From Homalodisca vitripennis (taxonomy: Eukaryota; Arthropoda; Insecta; Hemiptera; Cicadellidae), in contig NW_025776233.1 of the NCBI RefSeq assembly GCF_021130785.1, positions 62,001-126,000 on the forward strand: a DNA stretch of 64,000 nt, given 5' to 3'. Positions 27,076 through 38,387 of this stretch are shown piece by piece. Position numbers and translations under genes: made by a program. The notes beneath the pieces were generated by a model. It did no database searches. It saw only the letters and a program-made list of their open reading frames with translations, and was not told where the DNA came from. Numbering within the stretch: position 1 is the first letter of the stretch; the number at the start of each line of letters is the position of its first letter.

Positions 27076-29399
27076 TTATGTTTGTTGATGGGAAGAAACG
27101 TATCTTACATATTGTTTTTCAAAAATGTATTTTTATTTAGTCGCATGTTTATAATTTTGTTGTAGTACAGATGTTTTAGGTGCAGCCTATTAGACCAATA
27201 CCACTTCCAAGAAATGTACAAAATTTTTCTTATTCGACAAAAAATAAGTTAATAACATAGTTTCACCATTAATAAAAATGTTATATTTACTTCAACATCA
27301 ATTAAATATCATCTAAATTATCCGGTTTCCACCACTTCGAAAACCTGCTGAAAATTTTTAATTATTTAAATAGTTTACACAGTGAGTCCATTAACTCTGT
27401 AAAGTGACAAATACTCGTTAAAGAATTAAACCAATCCCTAGCAGTGAGTAGATACGATATTTAGTATAAATTTATTAGAAAATTCGGTAGTTTTGGTGTT
27501 TAAAATTATCTCTGCAATATTACATACTGAGTACGGCCACAATATGGAACTCTTACGATATATAAAAATAATATGTCCTGCAACCATCAATACAGCATCA
27601 TGCGGGATACTGGTGGGTTCAAAATCTGTTTTACTAAAATACAATTTTCACGAATTAATTGTTGTACTTGTAGCAATTTTAATAGGAAAGAATTAGTTTC
27701 CTTGATTTTAATATGGAAAAATGGTTGGAGAAAATCATTATTTCGGTTAGAAAGTCATAACATGAAACTGTTGGTAATCCAGCCGGTGGTAATCGGTTTG
27801 TGGATTAAAGGTAGAGTGTAGAAGATTGGGATTCTGGTAGTTTAGGTTTCAGTAAAATTATGACTTTTTTGTCAATCCCTCTTCTGGACCATGGATATAG
27901 AAGATATTTCTGATTTCTTTGTTGTGTTTTGCTGTGAGATCTTTAGTTTGTTTAATACTACGCGGTATAGTATCATGTACCGCGTCAAGCGTACGTGGTG
28001 TTTCACGAGTAACTAAAAGTCTACATATACAATCTTTCTTTAGATTTTATTTCACATGATATATTGAAATTTTTTCATTGAACTGGGTTTCATAGTGGAG
28101 TTTGAATAACAATGTAAAATAAAAATTCTGGGACTGTGTGTGTTGGAGTAGTTAGACAACATGTGATACTGCTACATCACATTCATTCAAGCCTTTAAAA
28201 AAAATGCTTTATTATATGATTTATTCGTTGCTGTAATGGTTACCCTTAAGCCCAATTCAAAAGAGTTCCCATTGACTGACAGTAAATTAGGTGAAATCGA
28301 TGATCCTTTAGATAGAACTGAAGCTTTACACAAAACATAATTTGTGTAGTTAAGCTCCTTCGCTAGATATCATATTGGTACATGACAGGTGTACAGACAG
28401 AGAAAACACCAACAGACTGATATTAGAGTTTCTAGCCTCTTGAGTATTATAGAAGAGCTTTATGGTCATTTTTCTTTTATTAAACTTTATTAATTGTTAT
28501 TTGAGTCATTGAGACTCTGGTTTTTACTATATCTATTTTTTTCACTCCCACTTGATATAAAAACAATCAGGTAGATGTAAATGTCCCGTTGAACATATTT
28601 TCGCACCCTACATTAAGTGACAATTTTTTGACACGAACATTATAAAATGGAGACCTGTCAGTGAGAGGGTTATGTGATACTATGTATTACCTTGAGGTCA
28701 ACATATTACCTTTACGTAACATCTAAATTAGAAGTCGTAATTAATTTTGATTGATATGCGGGCCCACACAGTCTAGGATATTCCATGTATAAGAAAAAAT
28801 TATTTAGAGACAAATAAATATATTTGACTATGTAGTTGTGGATATGTTTTGCCTTTGTTTTACTATAGAAATCAATGTAAAATAACTATCATTAAAGTAA
28901 AATGTATTTTGATGTAACATCTCCATGATGTATCGAAACATACGTGAGCACAAATTATAGTTATAATAGAAAGTTAAAAATGTCCAATTTCAAGCTTTGA
29001 AGGCTTCACTACAAATTCAATGGATTAAAAATATATGCATTTTAATAATAAATATAGGGTTGCTATTCTCTTTTACTTTGCCCGATTTTGTAATGATATA
29101 AATCTATATTAAGTTTAAATATATTTAAACGCCTTTTATTAATTACTCTCTGACATTCGCCTTTCGGTCTGGGTCAGTCTTTGTACAGATAATCGTGTAG
29201 GGCTATCACATCGACGTGTGATATCTAATATAACGGAATATATTGAAATGCCTAGATATAGTATCATGAATTTAAATATCTTGGGAAATACCTCGAAATT
29301 TAACAATAATCTAAACAATTGATTGATAGTCTTAATGTTGATGGGGGTAATATTAGTTAAATACAAATTAAACCACTTAAGATTATATGGGCATTTAAA

Positions 29400-29429
29400 G
29401 AAATATACACTGGTTCCAGTGTATATTTC
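29400..29429. repeat. Perfect inverted repeat, 14-bp arms, 2-bp centre
   Basis: GAAATATACACTGG is followed by TT and then its exact reverse complement. The same perfect palindrome is kept at 60463-60492 in the other copy of segment B. It could extrude as a hairpin or be a binding site for a dimeric protein; neither is shown. Confidence 0.9.
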
Positions 29430-32400
29430 TGCAGAACTCAAACAGAAAGTGGCTGTCCATGGTTGCCACTGTTGCGATAATCATCTAATGTATGTTTTCT
29501 GTTATACTGCAAGGGCGCTGCTCGTAATTTTAACATCTTCATTTTAAAGCGCCTTAAAATTTATACAATTTGCTTATTGCATTTATACTGTACGTTTAAC
29601 CACATGAATATGTATGAAAATATTTAGATTATTTACAAATATATATATATTAATTTATTTAATTATTTACATATATATATATATATGTGAATATATTTTA
29701 AGCTCGTTTAAACTCATGTGTGACATAATGAAGGCACATAATAATTATTTATTAAATTGTGATTCGCGCAACTTCAGTATATAATAGTAAATTTGAATGC
29801 TTCTCTAGGGCACACCAAATAGGTTACTATTTATAAAATGTAAAAAAAAAATAGATCACAGTCTGGTCGAAGATTTATATTTTTGACCATGAACGTTTTA
29901 TTAATTAACTGCCTTTCATGTTTATAACCTGCAGTATATTCCAATACTGCGTATACCGTCTTTTTCTACATGACTGGCAGCAGTTTGTGTATTTGACGTG
30001 TTTTTGATTGCCAATGATGAATTATACCTTAATACAACCCTTTAATATTGCATATTTTGGTCGAGGAGATTGAAAAAATTGATTACAGTATGTACCTGCC
30101 TTAGTAGATAAAACTTCAAATTAGCTTTCTTTAGTTTAAACTCTTGTAAGTATTCTTTGTATTTAAATTAAAATATCTGCAGTTTTAGCTAATCTGATCT
30201 ACAACATTCGGATCACAATTGGAATGGATTTTAAAAATTTCAGTGCATTTCGAGTCAATAATACATTTTGGTAAAAACAAGCAGCCTTTTATATTTTCCT
30301 TATACAAAATTATTAATGGTATATAGTTATAGAGAGCTCTTACAAATAAATAATGTCAGTGGTAAGAAAAACCTAAACAATGTTTTTTTTAAATACAAAA
30401 AATAATATAACATGATTAGTCCCTACACACAACGTCGGAATGATTGACTTTAGGAGCTACTATTGCACCTTTATACCCAAAATGAAGTAACCAAGTACTT
30501 TGGACGTCCTCTAACCTCTAATCACAAATTATTATCGATTGTGCGATTCAAAGAACCGTCTGTTAGACGTAGTAATTCTCATTAACACAATTTTAGCAGT
30601 TTAGTTTGTTTGTATTTTAATTTGCATAGTATTTCGTTTTAAATATTTAAATCACACAAAGCGCAGATGTGGTGGGAGGGGTTGATGCAATCTAATTGTA
30701 GGGATGGGTTACAGTTCTTTCTCCTCTTAGTGCTGGAGATCTTACATGTGGCTCTTACTTGTGCCTCTTACATCTGGAATCTTTCGCGGCCACCGACTCC
30801 TGAAATCTGGAGTTATGTTAATCGCCGACCTATCTTTTCATCTTTTAAATTGATAATGACCTTAGATTCTAGTTGGGGCGCTAAGAGGAAACTCAGCTGG
30901 AGCTACATCGAAAATTTACACATATTTCAAAAGAACCGAAATTTAGTTATAAAATTATCCTACGTTCACTAAATTTACAACTTACTTCCAAAGTACTTGT
31001 ATATGTAGTATATGTCTGTTAGTAATGTTTGAAAACATAAAGCTACTTGGTAAAAGCATAGCAAATAGATTATTGATACGACAATAAAAAAACATTAACC
31101 ATGCGTCCCAAGTTTCATGTTTAATATTTTACAGAAGTAGTACTGTCTTTGACATGTATAGTATGTATCATAAATGCGGTTATTTAAGTACTTAAGAAAC
31201 GGTTTCAGTAAAACTTCGCTATTATTTGAAAAACGTTATTCAAGTTCAGTTATCAGTTTATTCATAATTGGATTATGTTTGTGTGTAAATATTTCAAAAT
31301 ATGTTTACCTATTTCCAAATATAAATAATACATCATTTAACTTTTGATGCCTAAACATTTTGTACACAGTTTAAATACTGAAAAGGAGCTTTTATTTCAA
31401 TAAAAGTGATATAACCGATAAGAAGTCCTGTTTTTATGACTTTGACATTTTCGAGCACTTAATAACACTTCTTTGACGTCAAAAATACGCCTCTCGTAGT
31501 GATTGGCAGCAATCTCTGCCCTTGACGTCTGTTTGATGGCGAATATTGCGCTCTAGCTTTAATATCAACTTTTTCATCTGTTATATTTGAACAATATCGG
31601 AATGGGTTTATCCGACATGTTTGTGGTTTCCTGTTATTGTTTCCTTATTTATACTTTCTCATAATTATGTGAAAACTGTATTGGAAGGATTCCTTTCAAT
31701 CAGTTCAAGTCGATGTTTTGACGGTAATGCATTTAAAATAAGTAAATTATTGAATAATATTGAATCTAATACTCTATTATTATTTGGTCAGTTATGAATT
31801 CGTATTTCTAATCTTGATCCTGTTCTTCAACACACAAAATACATTAGCCAGTCACTGAACGTGGATTAAATTGGAAATCCTAAACATCACTAACAACCGT
31901 TATAAGTCCAGTGGTTAGGGCTAATAATAATAGGAATATAGTGGACAGACACAAAATATAAATTAATTATCGTTATATAAACCTATTTCCAAGTGTAATC
32001 AATATTTAATCCTTATAGGCACAGTAGCCATATATAGGTTTATTGAAAACTTTTTCGATCATAAAATTTAACTCATATTTAGTTTTTAAAATGTAAATTA
32101 TGGTTTTGTGTTTGTATCTTGTAACATTTAGTATGTTCAAGAGTAGAAATATCAAACTTTGTTAGGTTTAACAAATCTTAACCTTAAAAACCAAACTGAT
32201 CGAATCTATATTTTAAAATAATATCAACATATCTAACCTTACTCCTTATATAGAACTAATTGGGGGGGAGGTCATGAATTTTTATTGAACCTGTATTAGA
32301 GATTTGAACTTTTGCATTCAACCTCAACGAAGGCCTTTACGCGACACAGAATGTGACGTATTCTTAACAAGATTCGTGAATAAACATATAAAACGTACTT

Positions 32401-32530
32401 TTCTTCAAGATAAACTTAAAAACAGCTAAACATAAACAAACGACTGCTAGCAGTAAAATTACTCTTTAAAAATTAAAAATAAATTTGAGAGTATTTAGTA
32501 CTTAAAAGAATTATATATTTGACAAATATT

Positions 32531-33159
32531 CATGGTAAAATATTACTCATTTGACTGAAAACTGAAATATTTTAAGGAATATAAATAGACATGTTGGAAA
32601 CTGTATAGAAATATGACGTCATTGCATAAATGCGTTAAAAAGTTACACGGGAAGAGGAACATTAGCTGATTGTCGAGGGACTGGGAGATGTAACTCCTGT
32701 CATTTAGTCATCAGTCATCAACACGACAGCTGAATGTAACATTGTGGAAGCTCTTCGGATTTACAGCATGTCATCGCTAATGGAGACAAAATATATTGCA
32801 ATTGGTACGTTGTTAAAAATAGATAGTGATAAAACGCATAATGAAGGGCATATTTATGAATGAGAGTGCAGTATGTTTTCCCAGGTTATTAATAATTAAA
32901 TTGGAAATTGTAACGTTAAAGTGTATTCTTAAATATTAAATACACATGTATTTGTGTAAGCGAGAAAGTAACATTTTTAAGGAACATGGAATAACATTTT
33001 ACATTTTTGACTCCATTTTATTTCAATTGTCGAAAGCTATTAAGGTTAGACTATACAAATAATTACATAATTATTAAATGTTTTTTTTACCATCATTAAT
33101 GATTTTAGGTACAATTTACTTTAGGTTTTTTTTTCATTTTTATCAATATAACATATATA
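32531..33159. other. AT-rich spacer between segment B and repeat A'
   Basis: No gene or recognisable repeat is visible. The match of segment B to its second copy cannot be followed here because the window ends at the equivalent point. Confidence 0.4.
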
Positions 33160-33932
33160 TCATAAGTTATGAATACAGATCTAATATAACAATATTGGGT
33201 TGCTATTATTATTTTTCTTGTATCACTTTGAAGAGTCCAAATAAAAAATACGCAGGTTAAACTATCACTATTGATTAAAAGCGTAAAGTAAGTAGTCCGC
33301 CTTTAAAATTCAAGACATTTTAATGAAATAGAATTTTCTATATATAAAGCCAATTAAATATTATTTGGTGACAATCAAGTTTTCTTAAAGCTCACACATT
33401 TGTATGTACAATATTACAACAAATGTAAATATTCCTATGTAATATAAATTATGTTTTATAGGCAACACTGAAAAATTTAGGACTACATTTTAAGATGATT
33501 CATTGCCAAATTCCTCACGAACTTATATGGATGATACTTATATTCATTGCTCCTAATTTCGTAATTAGGGCAAAAATTAAAAATCATGAAATGTTAAATA
33601 TTGTAATAGAACATTCTTACGCTTTTCGAATTAATTTAATTGGAAGGAATTCGTAATGAAAATCACGTTTCAAATCGAAAATTATTTTAATATTTTATGA
33701 AAACTTTGTAACTGATATACTGAAAAATATAACACTAAATGTTTCAAGTCCTTCTTTAAGCAATATAACATTTTAGAGAGAGATATAAGTGTGAAGAACA
33801 TTGCAGAGGGAGGTGAGACAGTGAAGGACAAATTACAAAAGAATTGTGAAGCCTGGGAAGGGCATGGGATGTGGATCTTCTCCTTTGGTGTGTCTACTTT
33901 TGTACATATATATGTGTGTGTGGGGCGCGCGC

Positions 33933-33963
<31 letters not shown>

Positions 33964-33972
33964 TGTGTGTGA
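33160..33972. repeat. Repeat A', left part, up to retrotransposon insertion
   Basis: Matches 22000-22750. It ends in a TG/CG/TG simple repeat at about 33913-33971. The last four bases, GTGA (33969-33972), recur at 40975-40978 on the other side of the LTR element, consistent with a 4-bp target duplication. The stretch from GAAGCCTGGGAAGGGCA onward has diverged from the first copy. Confidence 0.9.
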
Positions 33973-34153
33973 TGAAACCTTACATCACCGCTCGCACACC
34001 CACAGCAAACCAACTGGGAAACGCGCGCCCATGGTGGCGAACGGGATGCCGGATCAAAATTAAACTAGGCAAAAAAAAAAAAAAAACACCGTGGTCAGTA
34101 TACTCAGGTTCATTTACTACGAAAACACAGGCCTATCCAGTCAATATAATTAA

Positions 34154-34212
<59 letters not shown>

Positions 34213-34857
34213 ATAAAAAAAATAAAAAGTGCCTGCAGTAGTATATACCTCGAACAATTCTTGTCAGGTGCACCTGCATACAAAAAATTAGACACGCCAT
34301 AATTTGAAACAAGAAATGCCAATTCCACCCGGTATCCTTCGGCCAAGGGCGGGCTCCTAATGAAATCCAAGAAATAACTAAATAATATCTAAAACTAACT
34401 TAAAATTAAATAACAAAATATAAACTATATAAATGGCAACAATAACAATAACAAATAAATAAAGAATGCAGGGTATCACAGATTTTGACTAGCAGAAATG
34501 TCCATCATGGTGGCCGTCCCTCAGCAGAGCGCAAAGTGAAGGTTCTCTGCGACCACGCATGATGGAGAGATGACAGGAGATAAACAGCTCATCCCTTGGA
34601 CCTCATCAGTGAGGGGCCGTAAACCTAGCCGCACATGTTAGAAGGAATCAGCTCAGCAAATCTAACAAAAAACTAAAATAAACCAAAATTTTAAACAGGA
34701 GCTACTCCTAACTAGTACACTACAGCTCAGAGTCTTTACGCCACTCTCCGGAAAGGCCAAACGCCTTCAAAATCAGTCGCCTCTGCAGCCAATAAACCAC
34801 ACACACACTATATAAAACACACATGAGCCGGGGAGATATAGGTATTGAACCGGCTCA
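33973..34857 (-). repeat. 3' LTR (relative to the element)
   Basis: 885 bp. On the plus strand it begins TGAAACC and ends GGCTCA. It is longer than the other LTR mainly because its TA tract (34155-34207) is expanded. Its homopolymers are mostly one base shorter than those of the other LTR at five or so sites. Confidence 0.95.
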
Positions 34858-34869
34858 GACTCCCCCCCC
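34858..34869 (-). promoter_or_regulatory. Polypurine tract
   Basis: On the minus strand, eight G followed by AGTC directly precede the 3' LTR start TGAGCC. This is the expected place and composition for the plus-strand DNA primer, although the last two bases (TC) are not purines. Confidence 0.7.
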
Positions 34870-35063
34870 AAAGGTTGAAGAATTATAAACCGGAAACCCT
34901 GAAGTATGCAGAAGGGAAAACCAAGAAAATCCAGTTGGAGGCAAGAAATCCCTCCAAGAGTAGCGTGGGTACAAAGAAGAAAACAGGAACCTTGATCAGG
35001 AAGAAGGAGCAGAGGTGATCAGGCCTCTGGACCTAAAACCCTTCCGCACAGACTAAAGAGAAA
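34870..35063 (-). other. Non-coding stretch between integrase and polypurine tract
   Basis: About 190 bases with no env-like open frame. Confidence 0.7.
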
Positions 35064-35897
35064 TCACGGATGACTCCGGCAAGGCTTCAGATGGGATATG
35101 TGCGCCTTCCTGAAAATCTTCTCGGACTGAGGATCTCCCAGTCGGGCAGTCACCGGAGTCAGAAACTTCAAGATGCGGTGGGGACCAGTCCACCTGTAGC
35201 AAAGTTTAGCAGCTCTTTTGTCCACAGCCGAACTGACTGGGTGAGCCTTGCAGTAAACTAGATCCCCCACCTGGAAGGGATTGGCAATACGACCTCGGTT
35301 GTACTTCCTCCTTACTAACTCCCTAGTCCGAATGAGATTCCGCCTGGCTGCCTCCCAAATGGCTTTCACATCGGGAGTACCAGGAGGTGGCAGAAGATCG
35401 CTAATTTTCCAAAGGTTCGCCAAAGGGTTGTTTGGCGGAAAGCCAAATAATAACTCGAAAGGTACCGCCTTGTGACTTTCATGCTGGGCCGTATTAAAGG
35501 CAAATTGGATCCAAGGTAGTTGTTGATCCCAGGTGGTCTGATTTTCCGCATGAAAGGCAATGAGAGCAGAACGAAGATTGCGATTAAACCGTTCGGCGTG
35601 AGAAGGCTGAGGATAGAAAGGGGAAGTAGTCACATGGCGGATTCCGTGCCCAAAGCACATTCTTTTAAAGATATTAGAGACAAATTGTGAACCATTATCG
35701 GAAACTAAGGTGGCGGGGATTCCAAAGTGTTGAAAAAAATGGTTACGAAGTGCTTGCACCGTGAGCTGCGCGGTAGCACTCCGCAATGGGAACAACCAAA
35801 CAAACTTGGAGAAGGCATCCACACAAACAAGTAGGAACTTATTTCCGGACTTGCTACGCGGGAGAGGCCCAACATAGTCAATGAAAACCTTCTCCAA
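35064..35897 (-). CDS. pol (IN): Integrase core and C-terminal domain
   Basis: The 277-codon frame catalyses joining of element DNA to host DNA. The catalytic triad is visible as D7 (in VFIDYVGPLP), D67 (in LVSDNGSQF) and E102 (in HAERFNR), with 34 residues between the last two. A GPY/F-type module follows, with W236-T-G-P239 and a closing H-I-S-H-L-K-P. The N-terminal zinc-binding part lies in the preceding frame, which ends at 35878 after a run of six A on the minus strand (35901-35906). The assigned ATG is internal to the domain and is probably not a true start. In the family, integrase is released from Gag-Pol by the protease. Confidence 0.93.
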   Translation of the reverse strand: MEKVFIDYVGPLPRSKSGNKFLLVCVDAFSKFVWLFPLRSATAQLTVQALRNHFFQHFGIPATLVSDNGSQFVSNIFKRMCFGHGIRHVTTSPFYPQPSHAERFNRNLRSALIAFHAENQTTWDQQLPWIQFAFNTAQHESHKAVPFELLFGFPPNNPLANLWKISDLLPPPGTPDVKAIWEAARRNLIRTRELVRRKYNRGRIANPFQVGDLVYCKAHPVSSAVDKRAAKLCYRWTGPHRILKFLTPVTARLGDPQSEKIFRKAHISHLKPCRSHP

Positions 35898-37467
35898 AGG
35901 TTTTTTCCGCCACCTCAGATGACAAAAGACCCAACTTGGTATTTTGAGCGGGTTTGCTTAGCGAGCACAGTTCACAAGAACGTACTCGAGCTGCAATATC
36001 CCGGTCCATACCTTTCCAGATGAAACTGATCCCTAATCTTCGCGATGGTCTTATGAATTTCCTAGATGTCCACCCACAGGAGAAGAATGAAAAGACCATC
36101 GGTACAAGAAAGCTTGGCAGCACTAACTTAGGTTTTCTCCGCTGCTTGTCACGGCAGCATAGAGCACCTCGGTACAGAAAATAAGGAGGGTGGGCACCTC
36201 CGTTTTTAAGCTCATTGATGATAGCAGTCAGCTCGGGATCCTTAAGTTGGTGTGGAACAATGTCCGAAAATGCCAGAGGAAAGTCTAGGAGCACGCCACA
36301 ACATGGCGGCTCTGATAAATTCTGGTGGTCGTTGGGTAAGTGATACATGCGTGACAGAGTGTCCGCTATGATATTTTGAGTGCCTCGCACGTGCTGCACT
36401 GTGAACTTAAGGGCAGAAATCTGGACTACCCAGCGACCAATCTTCCCGAGCTGACGGGGGTGGGCAAGAAGCCAAGAAAGTGCCTGGTTGTCGGTTTCCA
36501 TCAAAAATTCTTTATGTTCTAGGTAACGCCTGAACTTGTTAATTCCAAACACGACAGCCAAACATTCCAGCTCATAAACAGAACAACTCTTCTTCTCACA
36601 AGGGGTTAACGTGCGTGAAGCATAAGCTATGGGCTGCCGGATACCATCTACTTCTTGGGATAAAACAGCAGCAACGGCTAAGGAGGAAGCATCAGTTTGC
36701 AAGACGAACCTACGACTGAAATCAGGCATAGCCAAGATTGGAGGCTGCATCACTGCCTCTTTCAGCTGCTCAAAAGCAGTCTGTTGCGCTTCACCCCACT
36801 CAAACTTGGCACCCTTTTTCCTAAGAGAGTTCAGAGGGGCCGCCACTTCAGCAACATTGGGGATGAAACGACGATAAAAATTTATCATTCCCACAAAACG
36901 GGCAATCCCCTTGGCATCCTTAGGAGGAGGAAACTCCCTGATTGCCTGGGTTCTCTCTGGATCAATACAAACACCTCGAGAAGAGACAAGATGACCCAGA
37001 AACGATATTTCAGGCTGAGCAAAACTCACCTTTTCAGGATTGACGGTAAGGCCAGACTCTCGCAGCCTAGTTAGAACTTCCTCCAGATGAGTCAAGTGCT
37101 CCTCATAACTCTCACTGTACACAAGCAGGTCATCCAGATAGTTGAACACGAACTTAAATTTGACATCATGAAAGATAGAATCCAGGAGTCTGTTGAGTGT
37201 TTGGGCCCCCACAGCCAAGCCCATTGGCACTCGGGTGAACTGGTACAAATTCCAAGGCACACAAAAGGCAGTGAGAGGTCGAGACTCGTGTTTTAGAGGA
37301 ATCTGATGGTATGCCTGATTAAGATCAAAAATGGAGAAATACTTGGCCTTACCAAACCAGTCGAAAGCAGAATGCAAATCGGGGAGAGGCACGGAGTCAA
37401 TTTCTATCTGAGCATTGAGCTTTCGATAATCCAGGACCAATCTGGACTTCCCATTAGGTTTCGGCAC
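35878..37467 (-). CDS. pol (RT-RH): Reverse transcriptase, RNase H and start of integrase
   Basis: A 529-codon frame. Reverse transcriptase shows D48 (IFDLNQAYHQI) and the catalytic Y110-L-D-D113 (NYLDDLLVYS). RNase H shows D259 (LQTDASS), E299, D326 (METDNQ) and D369 (IIADTLSR), so all four metal-binding residues are present. The last 130 codons are the tether and integrase N-terminus; the C-x2-C half of the zinc site is visible (SCELC). The histidine half is scrambled between about 36023 and 36093 by three +1 changes that together restore the frame. The ATG at 37467 is internal: coding similarity continues upstream past an A6/T6 run at 37485-37490 in another frame. Confidence 0.95.
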   Translation of the reverse strand: MPKPNGKSRLVLDYRKLNAQIEIDSVPLPDLHSAFDWFGKAKYFSIFDLNQAYHQIPLKHESRPLTAFCVPWNLYQFTRVPMGLAVGAQTLNRLLDSIFHDVKFKFVFNYLDDLLVYSESYEEHLTHLEEVLTRLRESGLTVNPEKVSFAQPEISFLGHLVSSRGVCIDPERTQAIREFPPPKDAKGIARFVGMINFYRRFIPNVAEVAAPLNSLRKKGAKFEWGEAQQTAFEQLKEAVMQPPILAMPDFSRRFVLQTDASSLAVAAVLSQEVDGIRQPIAYASRTLTPCEKKSCSVYELECLAVVFGINKFRRYLEHKEFLMETDNQALSWLLAHPRQLGKIGRWVVQISALKFTVQHVRGTQNIIADTLSRMYHLPNDHQNLSEPPCCGVLLDFPLAFSDIVPHQLKDPELTAIINELKNGGAHPPYFLYRGALCCRDKQRRKPKLVLPSFLVPMVFSFFSCGWTSRKFIRPSRRLGISFIWKGMDRDIAARVRSCELCSLSKPAQNTKLGLLSSEVAEKTFGEGFH

Positions 37468-37490
37468 TAGAAACGCTGGACTGGAAAAAA

Positions 37491-37792
37491 TTTGAGCAAG
37501 ACGGCTCGATTACCCCACTCTTAAGTAAATCATCGATCATATTTCTCAGAATTTCCATCTTGGGCGGAGCAAGCTTATATGGATGGGAACGTACAGGACG
37601 GGTGTCTGTAAGACGAATCTCGTATTCCAAGAGATTGGTCGTGCCCAGTTTGTCAGTGAGGACTTCAGGAAAACTGGAACAAATCTGCCCTTATGTCCTC
37701 AGCCTCTTTCGGCGTAAGATGTCCTAGTTGGTCAGGAGGAGTCCAAGCTCTTATCTTCCATCTCTAAGGCAGCAGTCCCACGAGACTCGACA
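37491..37792 (-). CDS. pol: Protease-RT linker and RT N-terminus, frame-broken
   Basis: Short open segments in successive frames cover this gap. One contains LTPKEAEDIRADL, another DDLLKSGVIEPS, the typical start of a Ty3/gypsy reverse transcriptase. Frames change near 37750 and at the A run 37670-37673. Each change skips one base. Confidence 0.75.
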
Positions 37793-38377
37793 TCAGAAAA
37801 GGGAACGAGCACCCGCCTGGCGAAAGCAAAGAAAAACATGACTGGAGGCCAAATCCAAAATCATGCCAGTTTTTCCGATAAAATCTGCTCCCAAGATGAA
37901 AGGAAAAGTCAGGTCCTTAGCCACCAAAAAACTCCAATCCCAAGAGAAATAATTAATTTTGATGTGAATCTGGGCACTACAGATAATAGGTAAAGGTGTG
38001 CGTGAAGCAGTCCAGCAGATAAGTGAACTAGGCTCAACCTGCCGTATTAGCCCAGAGGATTTTAGATCTTCAAAAAACGACAAAGAAATCAGGCTGCGTG
38101 CTGACCCAGAATCAACCAGGGCCTTCTGCACCACATTCCCCACAAGCACATCCAGTTGTGGGCAGGTTGAGCGGGCAGCTCTTACTTACTCCCTGCGCGG
38201 CCAGAGCAGCAACCTCCCCTCTCGGCCAACGATGATAACTGTCCCCAAGTCTATTTCTTTCTGTTTTCTTTCTGTTCTGTATTAAACCAGCTACCCTTTT
38301 ACCATCAAAATTATGTACATTTTTGCCCTCAAAATTACCTTTACGGCACGAGTCGGGCTTACTCGTCCGCAAGCTTA
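37793..38377 (-). CDS. pol (PR): Pepsin-type retroviral aspartic protease
   Basis: The 118-codon frame beginning at 38149 has the catalytic D13-S-G (ALVDSGSARSLIS) and the later ILGADF (residues 85-90), typical of single-domain retroelement proteases that act as dimers and cut Gag-Pol. The part between 38377 and about 38165 is an N-terminal linker read in the -1 frame relative to gag, just after the slippery site. A one-base change in a G run at 38160-38162 separates this linker from the catalytic frame. A further break at the A run 37832-37836 ends the frame early. Confidence 0.85.
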
Positions 38378-38387
38378 CTAGTTTTTT
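38378..38387 (-). promoter_or_regulatory. Candidate -1 ribosomal frameshift site, gag-pol
   Basis: On the minus strand the heptamer A-AAA-AAC occupies 38387-38381 in the exact X-XXY-YYZ phase of the gag frame, with the gag stop TAG at 38380-38378 directly after it. Slipping back one base enters the frame that leads to protease. This is the only gag-pol transition in the -1 direction; all other breaks are +1. Downstream RNA structure was not assessed. Confidence 0.8.

Larger units (their letters stand above)
23972..32530. repeat. Segment B, copy 1 of a large direct duplication
   Basis: This stretch matches 55001-64000 almost continuously in direct orientation, about 94-97% identical by eye, offset about 31.0 kb at the left and 31.5 kb at the right. 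The left junction is sharp: upstream is repeat A here but unrelated sequence at 55 kb. Relative to the other copy it lacks about 255 bases near 32045 and about 60 bases near 32370. It contains a decayed reverse transcriptase piece, a perfect 30-base inverted repeat, TA tracts and copies of smaller repeats. No live gene is seen. Confidence 0.95.

Noticed and set aside
30667..30972. 101-codon plus-strand open frame, present also at 61764-62075
   Set aside because: All of the roughly seven base differences between the two copies inside the frame change the amino acid (F/L, A/S, C/S, W/R, F/L, Y/I). That is the opposite of purifying selection, so the frame is treated as chance within segment B.
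31470..31485. CRE-like TGACGTCA site
   Set aside because: A single 8-bp match in segment B (also near 62579) is expected by chance and has no gene beside it.
34870..35063. Possible env gene downstream of integrase
   Set aside because: Only about 190 bases separate integrase from the polypurine tract, with no open frame or membrane segment.
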